A stretch of 64,000 bases of DNA from Aurelia coerulea (lineage: Eukaryota; Cnidaria; Scyphozoa; Semaeostomeae; Ulmaridae). The notes under the pieces are model-generated. The model searched no databases. It worked only from the letters and a program-made list of their open reading frames with translations, and was not told where the DNA came from. Positions within the stretch are counted from its first letter, which is position 1. Every line of letters begins with the position of its first letter. Positions 55,954-64,000 of the stretch are shown here, in pieces. The stretch is from assembly GCA_039566865.1 (NCBI GenBank), contig CM076958.1, forward strand, positions 10,516,501 to 10,580,500, read 5' to 3'. The translations under genes were made by a program, and so were the position numbers.

Positions 55954-58527
55954 ATGGCTACACTTGCCAAGTATCAAAAGGAACTCAATAAAGCGAGATT
56001 TATTGTCGAAGGGATAGAAGAGAGTATCGATTCAGTGGATAAGGATGACATTGCACTGGCATATGAGAGAATTGTGAGATTAATACAAGGGTTGGAACAA
56101 GCAAAGGACGAAGTCATCCAATCAATGTTAGAGGAAGATAAAACGATGAGTGAGATCAAGGAATGGAATATCAAGCAAAAGGAGGAGATCATATTTTTTC
56201 GAGATAAAAGAAAGAGGTTTAAGGGAAAGTTAGAGGAAATAAATGACAGGGAGGAGATGAGAAAAAGGGAGTCAGATTTTGAGCATCAAAAATCAGTAAT
56301 GGAGGAACAATTCAGAATACATCGAGAGGAAGAAAGGGAAAGAGAAGCCATTAAGATTCGTTTACAAGAAAGAGAGGAGGAAATGTATCAGAGAAAATTA
56401 GCTATGGAAAGGGCAGTAGAAAAGGAGCGTAAGGAAGAGGAGAAATCTAAGCCGCAAGCAGTAAAGTTACAAAAGTATACAATCACACCTTTTAACGGCG
56501 ATTACAAAGACTGGCTTAGATTCTGGAATCAATTTTCCATCGAGGTTGATGGTTCCACCATAGCAGAAATAAGCAAGTTCAACTATTTGTTAGAACTTGT
56601 GCGAGGAAAACCACGAGACGATATTTTAGGCTTACCACATACAGTGGAAGGGTACTGCGAGGCGAAGCGCATTCTCGAAGCAAACTATGGAAAAGATATC
56701 AAGGTACATAAATCGTTTATCAAGGAATTAGAGGGGCTTCCAGCAATTCACCAAGGATTTAAGCTTCAAGATGTGCATGAATTTCACGATAAGTTGGCAA
56801 GGATCACGAGGACACTGAAGACTATGAGGAAAATACAGGGCGCCCAGAGTTACGTTTATTCACTCATGGATAAATTGGGACCGGTACGAGAGTTGATAAT
56901 TCAAAGAGATGATAAATGGGAGGAATGGGGTCTTGAAGAGCTCACTGAGAATTTACACAAGTATGTGGATAGAAACCCCTTGCCAGCAGAGAGTTTTGAA
57001 AGGGTCAAACCAAAGGAAACTATTCCACAATGGAACAGGGATGGCGATAAATTGTTACTAGCAAATGAATCAAGGCAGCAGAGAAGAGTCAGAGGATGTG
57101 TTTATTGCGGCTTGAGTAATCATAAAGGAATAAATTGCAACAAGGTATTGGATATTGCAACGAGGAGAGATATTTTGAGGAAGAACAAGCTATGCTTTAA
57201 TTGTACAGGGTTTGGACATCCTGCAGCAAAATGCAGATCAAAGGGATGCTTAAAATGTGGCAGCAGACACCACACTTCGCTATTTGATGCTATCATATCA
57301 CCCATACAGCCTACTGAAAAGCCACCGGAAAACACTGTTGAAAAGGCCCTAGGAGCGGTCAATCGTGAGGCAGCATTGCATCCAATCGTTGTAGCAAAAG
57401 TCAATGGGATCAACGCTCGTATTCTACTTGACACTGGCGCAGGAAGTTCATATATCTGCACAAAATTGATAACGGATTTGAAGTTGAAGCCGAAGCGAGC
57501 CGAGACGAGAACAATCGAGCAGCTGTACGGGACTGTGACAAAGCAAGTGGAAATTTATAACGTCACAATCACATCCAATGCTGTTGAAGATTTTAAAATG
57601 AGTTTAGACTGCATCAATGGAGAGAAAGAGATCTTAACACATTTTCCAAACCAAAGAATACGAGAGATTAAGAAGAATAACCAGCCTTTGCGAAGGCTGG
57701 TGTTCAGCGACGAGGAAACAAGCGATGACAAATTACCAGTTCATCTAATTCTGGGGGTTGTTGATTATCAAAGGATAAAATCAAACGAACCTGGCATCCT
57801 CGGATATAATCCTGACAAGGATCCAGGTGCTGAACTGACTATGTTGGGTTGGGTATTGTTAGGAAGAGCAGTGTCATCAACACCCGAGCCAGAGAAGAAT
57901 TTCTTTCTCAATTCTTCAAAGAGAGAATTCGAGCAAATGTGTTCCCTGGACGTAATAGACTCAGCAGGCAACACGAAACAAGATGAGAGTCTTCACCAAG
58001 ACTTCACGGATCATACAGAGAGATTAGCCTGGGAAGAAGATCATTATCCTTTGCCTACAAATCGGGAATTATCGCTAGCAAGATTGAAAAGCACAACGGA
58101 AAGATATAGAACACTAAGGACAACGAAACAAGGGACGACGAGGAAGAAGATGAAGACAAGAAGGAAGAGGAAAAGAAAGAAGATGGACAAGAAGGTGAAA
58201 AGAAACCAAAAGTTGAAGACGTCTCGGACGATGAGGATACAGAAAACAAGGATAAAAGCAAAAAGACAAAGAAAACACACTAGAGATGTCGCAGACATTC
58301 CAAGAACGGGGGAGGTTGTATCACTTCAAGAGGATATCAAAGACAAAGCACAGTGGCGAATTGCCAGAGTTTTAGGTCACATCGAGGGAAAAAACAAGGT
58401 TATACGTGGATTGAAACTAAAATTAAGCAATGTTTACGAGATCGAAAGACCATTGCAGCTCGTTTGTAAGCTTGAAATCGGGGGAGAAAATACGACAATT
58501 AAAGGAACTTATGTCTTTGAGGGATAA
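55954..58527 (+). CDS. BEL Gag-protease with truncated Pol and captured segment
   Basis: 857 codons from ATG 55954. Residues 1-170 are charged and coiled-coil-like (long E/K/R runs). About 170-345 is the BEL-type Gag domain (DUF1759; FNGDYKDWLRFWNQF). C382 onward: CVYCGLSNHKGINC and CFNCTGFGHPAAKC zinc knuckles. About 470-640 is the aspartyl protease region (DUF1758) with the site LDTGA (D493). About 690-715 is the start of RT (WEEDHYPLPTNRELSLARLK), which breaks off. Residues 721-776 are a Lys/Arg-rich run that in another frame reads as an HSP90-linker-like peptide. From about 780 (DVADIPRTGEVVSL to the end) it resembles the C-terminal domain (DUF5641) that normally follows BEL integrase. 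RT core, RNase H and integrase are absent. It may still make Gag particles. Confidence 0.9.
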   Translation: MATLAKYQKELNKARFIVEGIEESIDSVDKDDIALAYERIVRLIQGLEQAKDEVIQSMLEEDKTMSEIKEWNIKQKEEIIFFRDKRKRFKGKLEEINDREEMRKRESDFEHQKSVMEEQFRIHREEEREREAIKIRLQEREEEMYQRKLAMERAVEKERKEEEKSKPQAVKLQKYTITPFNGDYKDWLRFWNQFSIEVDGSTIAEISKFNYLLELVRGKPRDDILGLPHTVEGYCEAKRILEANYGKDIKVHKSFIKELEGLPAIHQGFKLQDVHEFHDKLARITRTLKTMRKIQGAQSYVYSLMDKLGPVRELIIQRDDKWEEWGLEELTENLHKYVDRNPLPAESFERVKPKETIPQWNRDGDKLLLANESRQQRRVRGCVYCGLSNHKGINCNKVLDIATRRDILRKNKLCFNCTGFGHPAAKCRSKGCLKCGSRHHTSLFDAIISPIQPTEKPPENTVEKALGAVNREAALHPIVVAKVNGINARILLDTGAGSSYICTKLITDLKLKPKRAETRTIEQLYGTVTKQVEIYNVTITSNAVEDFKMSLDCINGEKEILTHFPNQRIREIKKNNQPLRRLVFSDEETSDDKLPVHLILGVVDYQRIKSNEPGILGYNPDKDPGAELTMLGWVLLGRAVSSTPEPEKNFFLNSSKREFEQMCSLDVIDSAGNTKQDESLHQDFTDHTERLAWEEDHYPLPTNRELSLARLKSTTERYRTLRTTKQGTTRKKMKTRRKRKRKKMDKKVKRNQKLKTSRTMRIQKTRIKAKRQRKHTRDVADIPRTGEVVSLQEDIKDKAQWRIARVLGHIEGKNKVIRGLKLKLSNVYEIERPLQLVCKLEIGGENTTIKGTYVFEG
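58113..58283 (+). other. Captured HSP90-linker-like segment inside the BEL ORF
   Basis: In the frame of position 58113 the sequence reads an acidic/lysine-rich peptide with RDDEEEDEDKKEEEKKEDG, then KPKVEDVSDDED, then KKTKK and a stop at 58281-58283. The charged linker of cytosolic HSP90 has this order: D/E-K blocks, KP(K)(I/V)EDV, an acidic patch, then KKxKK. The retroelement ORF uses a different frame, so the segment is translated as K/R-rich filler. Template switching onto a host mRNA during reverse transcription is the likely origin. Any highly charged host protein is the alternative. Confidence 0.55.
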
Positions 58528-58568
58528 TTGGACTAAAGAAATCTATGTTCAAGCTGTTTCACACTTGA

Positions 58569-58580
58569 ACAGGGGGAGGG
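58569..58580 (+). other. Polypurine tract of the BEL element
   Basis: ACAGGGGGAGGG directly before the 3' LTR. Confidence 0.75.
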
Positions 58581-59105
58581 TGTTCGAAAATGGACACAAA
58601 GCCCTTAGCCCTGGTCAATTCAAGTGGGCCAGGGCGGGGCTAAGTGAATTTAAGTACGAGGAAAAGGACACCCAGCCCTTAGCCCTGGTCAATTCAAGTG
58701 GGCCAGGGCGGGGCAAAGTGAATTTATGGGACAGAACGGGACAGAACATTCAGGAAAACAGATAAAACAAGGGACTTTGCCAAAATATGTTAATTACAAA
58801 CTGCTGAATTTTGGCACACTTCAGAGCTTAATTAAGTTGCTAATCACGCAAAGAATTCGCTAATTAAGGTTAAATTGCTTTTGTTTCAGGATTAATTTAG
58901 GACTTTTAATTTTGCTTTTGGATTATTGTAGAGAGTTTTTTGAAGGTTTTTTCATCGAGGCGGAGACAGATCAGGTGTGATATTTCGTCAAGGTTTTCTA
59001 CAAGGTTTAAGACCCTAGACGGTCAATCTTTTTTGCGTGAGCTTTTTATTCTAGTGTGCAGCGGAAATTTGCGATCAAAGTCAGATTGGCCAAAGATTCC
59101 CCACA
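58581..59105 (+). repeat. 3' LTR of the BEL element
   Basis: Starts TGTTCGAAAATGG, ends CCCCACA. It has AGGAAAAGG where the 5' LTR is shorter. Confidence 0.9.
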
Positions 59106-59109
59106 CTTC

Positions 59110-59731
59110 GTTAGAAACAAGGAATACAAACGAGCAATGTTGGTGAGCATTGTAGTGAGCCTTGTGGCGAGCACTGATGACGTAATTCACCATGAACACA
59201 CACGAACCAGATGGCAATGTTACAGTCGTATATCGATTATAATTGTAAATAGAACATTTTATTCAATTGTATCACTCAAACATATAGAATATCATCACTA
59301 TAAAATTCTGTTGTAAAAGTGACGTTTATGAACAGCGTTTAAGAACAATATAGCCAGTCAAAGGGAGAATTCCATACAAATAGGCCAAACGAAAATACCC
59401 TCTCCCACCCTAGTTGCATCGCAGTTGCCAGAGTATGATTGAAGGCAAATGAAAATAAGAATCATATCAATATCTTACAAGATTGAAGCTAAAGGGAAAG
59501 TACGTCAAAAAAATGAAAATTTTGAGAAAACAATGCAATTATGCCATTTTCTTGCAAAATGGCGAAAAAGTGCCTTTTTCAAAAATCTCGTAAATTAATT
59601 GCAGTTGGTAAAAATTTAAAAAACAACACATTTTGAAACTATGTGTCAATAACATGCCAAGTACAAAATTTCATGCAGTTGGCCTCGGTACTCTTCGCGT
59701 AAACTGAAGTCGAAGTTGCAAGCATTTCAGA
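59110..59731. other. Interior DNA of the 20.8-kb block
   Basis: No ORF. Ends GCATTTCAGA, which, inverted, repeats the TCTGAA seen inside hairpins A and C. AATGGCATAATTG-like text is present but no boundary is clear. Confidence 0.4.
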
Positions 59732-59950
59732 CAATCACTTACAAAATTGTTGAGCCACCCTCAGATTTTCAGTTTTTTGCCTCTGCTTCCCCCCTCCCCC
59801 CTAGTCAATGTTGAAAAACCACTAAAAAGTTGCCAAACCACGTCTGTCAGCATGACCAAGTACTTTTTTCCAAACAACATTGACATGGGGGAAAAGGGGG
59901 CCAAAAAACTCATTTTTTTCAGGGTGGCTCAACAATTTTGTAAGTGATTG
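59732..59950 (+). repeat. Terminal hairpin B (219 bp)
   Basis: Differs from hairpin A (39110-39329) only in the C-run length and one base of the GGGGGAAAG run. Same orientation as A, outer flank TA. Confidence 0.9.
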
Positions 59951-59952
59951 TA

Positions 59953-60370
59953 GGTATCTTGTATTAGTAATCATTTCAATGTCCTAATCACCTATTGAAA
60001 AAGATGGTTGAGCATCAGGCTGGCTTTCGATCTTAAGGATGTTTGGACCAGAGCCTAATGATAAGTGCCTTTTTTGTTTTGTTTTGTTTTTTTCCTTAAG
60101 TCTTTCTTTTTTCTGTTCTTTTTTGCTTTGTTCCTAGTTAAGTCTAATTAATACAAATGTACTTTTTCAATTTTTCTTTTAAGGCCTCGGGGTTGACATT
60201 TTATTTGCTCCTCTTGGTATCGTACTCGTAGTGTTGTAAAGTAGGTTAAGTAATGTAGGTAGTAATTTGTTATGTCAATTTTTAGATGGTATATATATGA
60301 AAAAAAATAAGTGCCTGCGTTTTCACAACGTTCAAAGAAAGTTTGTTTGCATGCAACCAATCCTGTATTA
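59953..60370 (-). pseudogene. LINE fragment, 5' part of the interrupted RT
   Basis: Minus strand from about 60370: LHANKLSLNVVKTQAL, then (after the insert 60070-60306) GPNILKIESQPDAQPSFS and IEMITNTRYL up to 59953, which continues at 39107. Contains one stop and one frameshift. Confidence 0.8.
60061..60315 (-). mobile_element. 237-bp retroposed insert with A-rich tail
   Basis: The insert 60070-60306 is flanked by ATAAGTGCC at 60061-60069 and 60307-60315. Read on the minus strand it ends in an AAAACAAAACAAAACAAAAA-like tail, the sign of LINE-mediated retroposition. The source RNA is not recognised. Confidence 0.8.
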
Positions 60371-60449
60371 TTATTATCAATTTCTTTAAAATTTGGCTAA
60401 TAAATACAGTAGCTATACTAAAGCTAATCTAGGCCAACTAAAAATTACA

Positions 60450-62551
60450 ATATACATAAATATACATAAATATACATAAATAAACGGTTAAAAGTAGTAA
60501 AATGGTAGATGCAATAAATTTACAAAATTGAAATACCTCAGTATAAAAACCATAAATCAAAGTTAATATCAGATAAAGCCTAAGTTTGGAACAAAAGTTT
60601 GACATAGTCGGCAGTGGCAGGTTTTTCCAGACCAAGATTTGATTTTTCTTTTAAATTCAGCAAGAGGTGTAGAATCTTTGATAAATTGTGGAACAGTAGC
60701 CCAGACTTGCGGGCCTCTAAAACGAATCGTTTCTGACCCATAAGTAACAGTTCTAACTCTAGGAATAGAAAAATCGTTGGTGTTCCTCAGATTATATGGA
60801 CTTTCATTTTGACAAAAAATCTCTTTCATAAAAACTGGATTAAAGCCATTTTTAGTCTTGTACATTTCGGTCATGAGAAGCTGTAAGTTTCTCTGGTGTA
60901 CAGTTATTGATCTATCCTTTTCCATTAAAACCTCAAAACTGGATTCATAGTCCTGATAAGTAACTCTTAGTGCTCTCTCTTGGATTTTATCAATTTTGTG
61001 ACAAAGTTGACGGTTGTGGAACATCCATGCCAAGGGACAATACTGAAACTGGCTGTTTATGAAAACTCTCATTAAATATCGTAATTTGTCCTGATCCATA
61101 AAGGGGGCAATGCGCAAGAGAGCATACAACTTATTGCCAGCCTTTTGACAGAGCCCTGCAACATGATGCTCAAATGTCAGCTTATTATCTATAGTAATAC
61201 CTAGCAACTTTTTCTGAGTGCTGTTCTGCACAGATGCATTACCAATCTTAACTGTAACAGGTTCATCATGAGAAGTACCTAATGTTGAAAAATTGAATTT
61301 ATCTTCATTTAGCTTGAGGTAGTTGTCAGAGAACCATTTTATCACTTTTAAAGAGACATTTTCCAGCCTCTCTACTACATTTTATAGATCTTGGTCACAT
61401 GTATAAAGTTTGGTGTCATCAGCATAATTACAGATCTCAATGTCATCAACAGAAAGTAACATATCGTTCAAATAGATATTAAAAAGTAAAGGTCCTGTGG
61501 AACACCCAAATTCAGTTTCTGTTTAGAACTAAACGAACCATTTATTTTAACTCGTTGCTGCCTTTCACTTAAATAGCTATACAAAAAGGTCAATGCATCA
61601 TGGTTGAAACCATAGGCATGCAGTTTAGCAAGAAGTAGATCGTGCTTGACACAATCGAATGCCTTTGAAAGATCCATAAAGACTGCCCAGCCTTTCCTCC
61701 TGTGTCTAAATATGTTTTACATCTTTCTAGAAAACGAGTTAAGGCATGTTGTGCATTGTATCCTTGTCGGAATCCACATAGCAAATTTGATAAGTAAACT
61801 GTCATATGTTCAATCATTTGCTTGGACATGAGTCTTTCATAAATTTTAGAGACAGTGGGCAGGACACTAATTGGTCTATAGTTAGTCTTAGAGGTAGAAA
61901 CATCTTTCTTAAAAAGGGACGAAACGTCTGCAGTTTTTAGTTCATCAGGAAAATGACAATTACTCACACACTCGTTGAAAACTTTTTGCAAGGGTTCAGC
62001 GCAAATGTCTATATTAGTCTTGAGTAGCTTTGGAGGAATATTGCCAAAAGTTGTAGCCTTTTTTGAATTCAGATTTTGTATTTCGGTTTCAAGTTTGGAA
62101 ATAGTGACATGCTCAAAGGAGAAACCAACTACAACTGGGAAGCTTTCTTGAATAGCTTTTATGCTGGGATGGTTTGCATACTTTTCAATTGCTATTTCAA
62201 CTGGATCAATGATACCTTCCGTTGAACGAACATTGTCTAAATTCTCTGCTATATCAAGGGTTTCCGTTACAGTTACAAAATAATTGTTAAATATTTCTGG
62301 AACCTTATGATCGTCAGAGATAACCTCATCATTTTCCACTAAGACTATCTTATTTTGCGACTTTATTTTGTCGAAGAATAGTGGTTTGACCGTTTTCCAA
62401 AATTTTTTATTGTCAGTGATTAGTGTGACGTCCAAATTATTGTAGTATCTCTTTTTCTCTGTTCTAAAAAGCTTTACGCAAAGGTTACGCTGTCGACGAA
62501 AATTATTCCAGTTTTCAGCAATTCTGTTTTGGTTATATTTGTTCCGCAATC
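60450..62551 (-). pseudogene. LINE RT fragment, third family, several frameshifts
   Basis: Minus strand from 62551: the linker and N-terminal RT region (61590-62549: NYRPISVLPTVSKIYERLM, GFRQGYNAQHAL), then the frame changes to MDLSKAFDCVKHDLL and KLNLGVPQ (61468-61677), then through NYADDTKLY (about 61415) to the C-terminal region (60569-61345: LLGITIDNKL, QYCPLAWMFHNR, YNLRNTNDFSIP). The 3' UTR ends near 60450 in TATTTATGTA repeats. Frameshifts near 61680 and 61490 and a stop near 61381 make it dead. The endonuclease side is cut off by hairpin C. Confidence 0.88.
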
Positions 62552-62553
62552 TA

Positions 62554-62773
62554 CAATCTCTTACAAAAGTGTTGGACCCCTATTGAAAAATTCGAATTTT
62601 TGTCCCCCCTCCCCCCGTTTCAATGTTGATTGCCTGGCAAAGAGGTGTTTTTCATGCAGATCCACCAAAAGAATGATTCACCAATGCAAGCAACATTGAA
62701 ATGGAGGGAGGGGGGACAATATTTCCGAAAAACGTAGATTTTCGTAGGGGTCCAACACTTTTGCAAGAGATTG
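62554..62773 (+). repeat. Terminal hairpin C (220 bp), left end of a second structure
   Basis: CAATCTCTTACAAAAGTGTT and its near-inverse GTGTTGGACCCCT-type arms, a C-run and a G-run, and a loop. Same length and layout as A and B but diverged. Outer flank TA (62552-62553) inside a LINE, inner flank TCTGAA. No matching right end lies before 64000. Confidence 0.8.
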
Positions 62774-62959
62774 TCTGAAGGACAGCTTTATAGGTGAACA
62801 TATTAGACCTGCTGCCATTGCACCAATAACAAATCTATACGTCAACAGTAGTTTTTATCTTGAAGATAAGATGTCTCTCTATAGAATTAGTGCTCATAAG
62901 GAAATATACAACGTTTTCTGTCACTATACATAAACCTTACAGGAGTGAGCTTTACTGCT
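62774..62959. other. Interior of the structure opened by hairpin C
   Basis: Starts TCTGAAGGAC after the hairpin; no ORF. Confidence 0.35.
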
Positions 62960-63395
62960 GAGTACTGTCAACAGTACTCACCACAGTACTCACTAGCGTT
63001 TCAGTCCATATTTCTTTATTTTGACAGTGGATAGTGACAATATGCCCATAGATGTATTCAGCGCATCAAAAGCTTTATATTCATGTATCACTTTCATATT
63101 TTCATGTCCAGTTAAAGTGAAAATGCGAACAGTACTCACTTTTTCTGTTAATAAATAATATAATACTGTTCTTTTTAAGGGAAAATGGTGAGTACTGTTG
63201 AGAATTTTGAAAATCCTGCTTTGAAACTGTCTGTATGAACAACATTAATGAATATAGCTCGTTCATATGAGTATTTGACATGATTAAAGCTCATTCATTG
63301 GCAGCTCCTAAGGTATCTGACCATTTTGAGAGCCTTTTTCAAAGTGAGTACTATGGTGAGTACTGTCAACAGTACTCACTACAGTACTCGGTGTC
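62960..63395. repeat. Cluster of GAGTACTG/CAGTACTC palindromes
   Basis: GAGTACTGTCAACAGTACTC occurs at about 62975 and 63357, with more CAGTACTC/GAGTACTG half-sites near 62990, 63130, 63190 and 63345. Each full site can fold on itself. Possibly protein-binding or foldback ends. Confidence 0.65.
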
Positions 63396-64000
63396 TGTTG
63401 TTGTTGTTGCTGTATTGGCAATTTAGACTTTACATGTCTCCTGTGTACTTTTACGGTAAATAAACAACTCAAACAATACATTCTTAGCAAAAATCACCTC
63501 AGTGGCTGCAAAAAATTGAATTTAAAGAGGGTGTGTCACAATTTAAAAGGGTGTGGCCCCTTTGTAAAGAGCTTGCTCTTGTGGTAAAAGTGCAGTTTTG
63601 TGCAAGATCTACAAGTTCAAGTATGCATTTTATTAAAGTCATCAATCTTATGCTAAAAACTAGGTCATTTATGAAAAACTTATACAAATAACCTCACGGC
63701 TGCACTAAAAGAAAGAAAGAGAAAAATTTTGTTTGGGCGTGCAGTAAGGCTGAATTCACCTTCTGCTTGTATTTTCAAGCACAAATTCTCTTGAAATGGC
63801 AATTTTCTCGCTATATCTCATATGATAATGCACAATCGAGAGTACCCTTCTTTCCTACCTATGAGAACCAGTGCCATGGATAGTAAGAACAAAGCAGTTA
63901 TGGCTGTTGGATCAATTACCCGAGAGGAATATACTAAGGACCAATTTTGCCATTTTTGCATATCATGACAGAGTTAAGAGTCAATAAAATCAACCCTAAA
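63396..64000. other. No gene recognised
   Basis: Two short minus-strand ORFs without known motifs (63308-63490 and 63499-63687). Confidence 0.35.

Larger units (their letters stand above)
55362..59109 (+). mobile_element. BEL/Pao LTR retrotransposon, internally deleted
   Basis: LTRs at 55366-55883 (518 bp) and 58581-59105 (525 bp). CTTC flanks them at 55362-55365 and 59106-59109. A primer-binding-site-like TGGCGACCACGAAGGGAC follows the 5' LTR and a purine tract ACAGGGGGAGGG precedes the 3' LTR. The single ORF has BEL-type Gag, zinc knuckles and protease, then jumps from the start of RT to the C-terminal domain, so it cannot move alone. The LTRs differ by a 7-bp indel and a few bases. Confidence 0.93.
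39108..59952. mobile_element. 20.8-kb insertion bounded by 220-bp hairpins, TA on both sides
   Basis: The block 39110-59950 starts CAATCACTTACAAAATTG and ends with the same text inverted. TA stands at 39108-39109 and 59951-59952. Minus-strand LINE sequence reads up to 59953 (NTRYL) and continues at 39107 (GVQIDSQLNW), so the whole block interrupts one LINE at a TA target. Each edge is a 220-bp palindromic hairpin with TCTGAA on its inner side. Inside lie nested elements: LINE, hAT-like elements, a Rep-like relic, a second LINE and BEL/Pao. Either one very large transposon with hairpin ends, or a macrotransposon or recombination product between two hairpin elements. No transposase is identified. 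Confidence 0.7.

Noticed and set aside
58044..58298. Minus-strand ORFs rich in F/L/S like a membrane protein
   Set aside because: Antisense of the acidic/lysine-rich segment of the BEL element.

Overview
The window looks like non-coding or transposon-dense DNA from a metazoan nuclear genome. It is AT-rich, its long ORFs use the standard code, and it holds tRNA-derived SINEs, several CR1/L2/Jockey-type LINEs, one Gypsy and one BEL/Pao LTR retrotransposon, and many terminal-inverted-repeat (TIR) DNA elements with readable target-site duplications (TSDs). The mixture, and the RecQ-like and Rep-like relics, fit a marine invertebrate, plausibly an anthozoan cnidarian; that placement is inference. 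I found no convincing single-copy host gene, no tRNA or rRNA gene and no CRISPR. Almost everything identifiable is mobile DNA or its remains.

Layout. 1.1-6.1 kb: a 4,969-bp element with perfect 92-bp TIRs and a 9-bp TSD, carrying a decayed RecQ-like helicase and a nested hAT-like element. 8.6-18 kb: a SINE, a hammerhead-ribozyme-like hairpin, LINE tails, and four foldback elements in TA dinucleotides, three with shared CCGGGTG-type ends. 19-21.7 kb: degenerate tandem repeats, a 31-bp minisatellite and a second SINE family. 22.1-28.6 kb: a 6.5-kb element (8-bp TSD) containing a 4-kb foldback (10-bp TSD) with a ~350-bp tandem array, plus a small TA element.

29.6-36.5 kb: a minus-strand Gypsy element with LTRs that read as identical, gag split at a 15-nt homopolymer, and pol separated from gag by one in-frame TAA. 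36.5-39.1 kb: LINE fragments and a (TGGTC)n array. 39.1-59.95 kb: a 20.8-kb block that interrupts another LINE at a TA and is bounded by near-identical 220-bp hairpins. Nested inside it are an intact-looking LINE ORF, four hAT-like elements, a Rep-like relic, a LINE split by one of the hAT elements, and a BEL/Pao element that lost RT-RNaseH-integrase and gained an HSP90-linker-like segment. 60-64 kb: the rest of the interrupted LINE, another minus-strand LINE, and a third 220-bp hairpin that begins a second structure running off the window.

How the parts relate: the autonomous-looking sources are the LINE at 39.9-42.8 kb and possibly the Gypsy element. The LINEs could mobilise SINEs, absent DDE transposases would move the TIR elements, and the nesting gives a relative time order. 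The most notable candidates are the 20.8-kb hairpin-bounded insertion, the helicase-bearing 9-bp-TSD element, the foldback array, the HSP90-like capture and the hammerhead-like motif.
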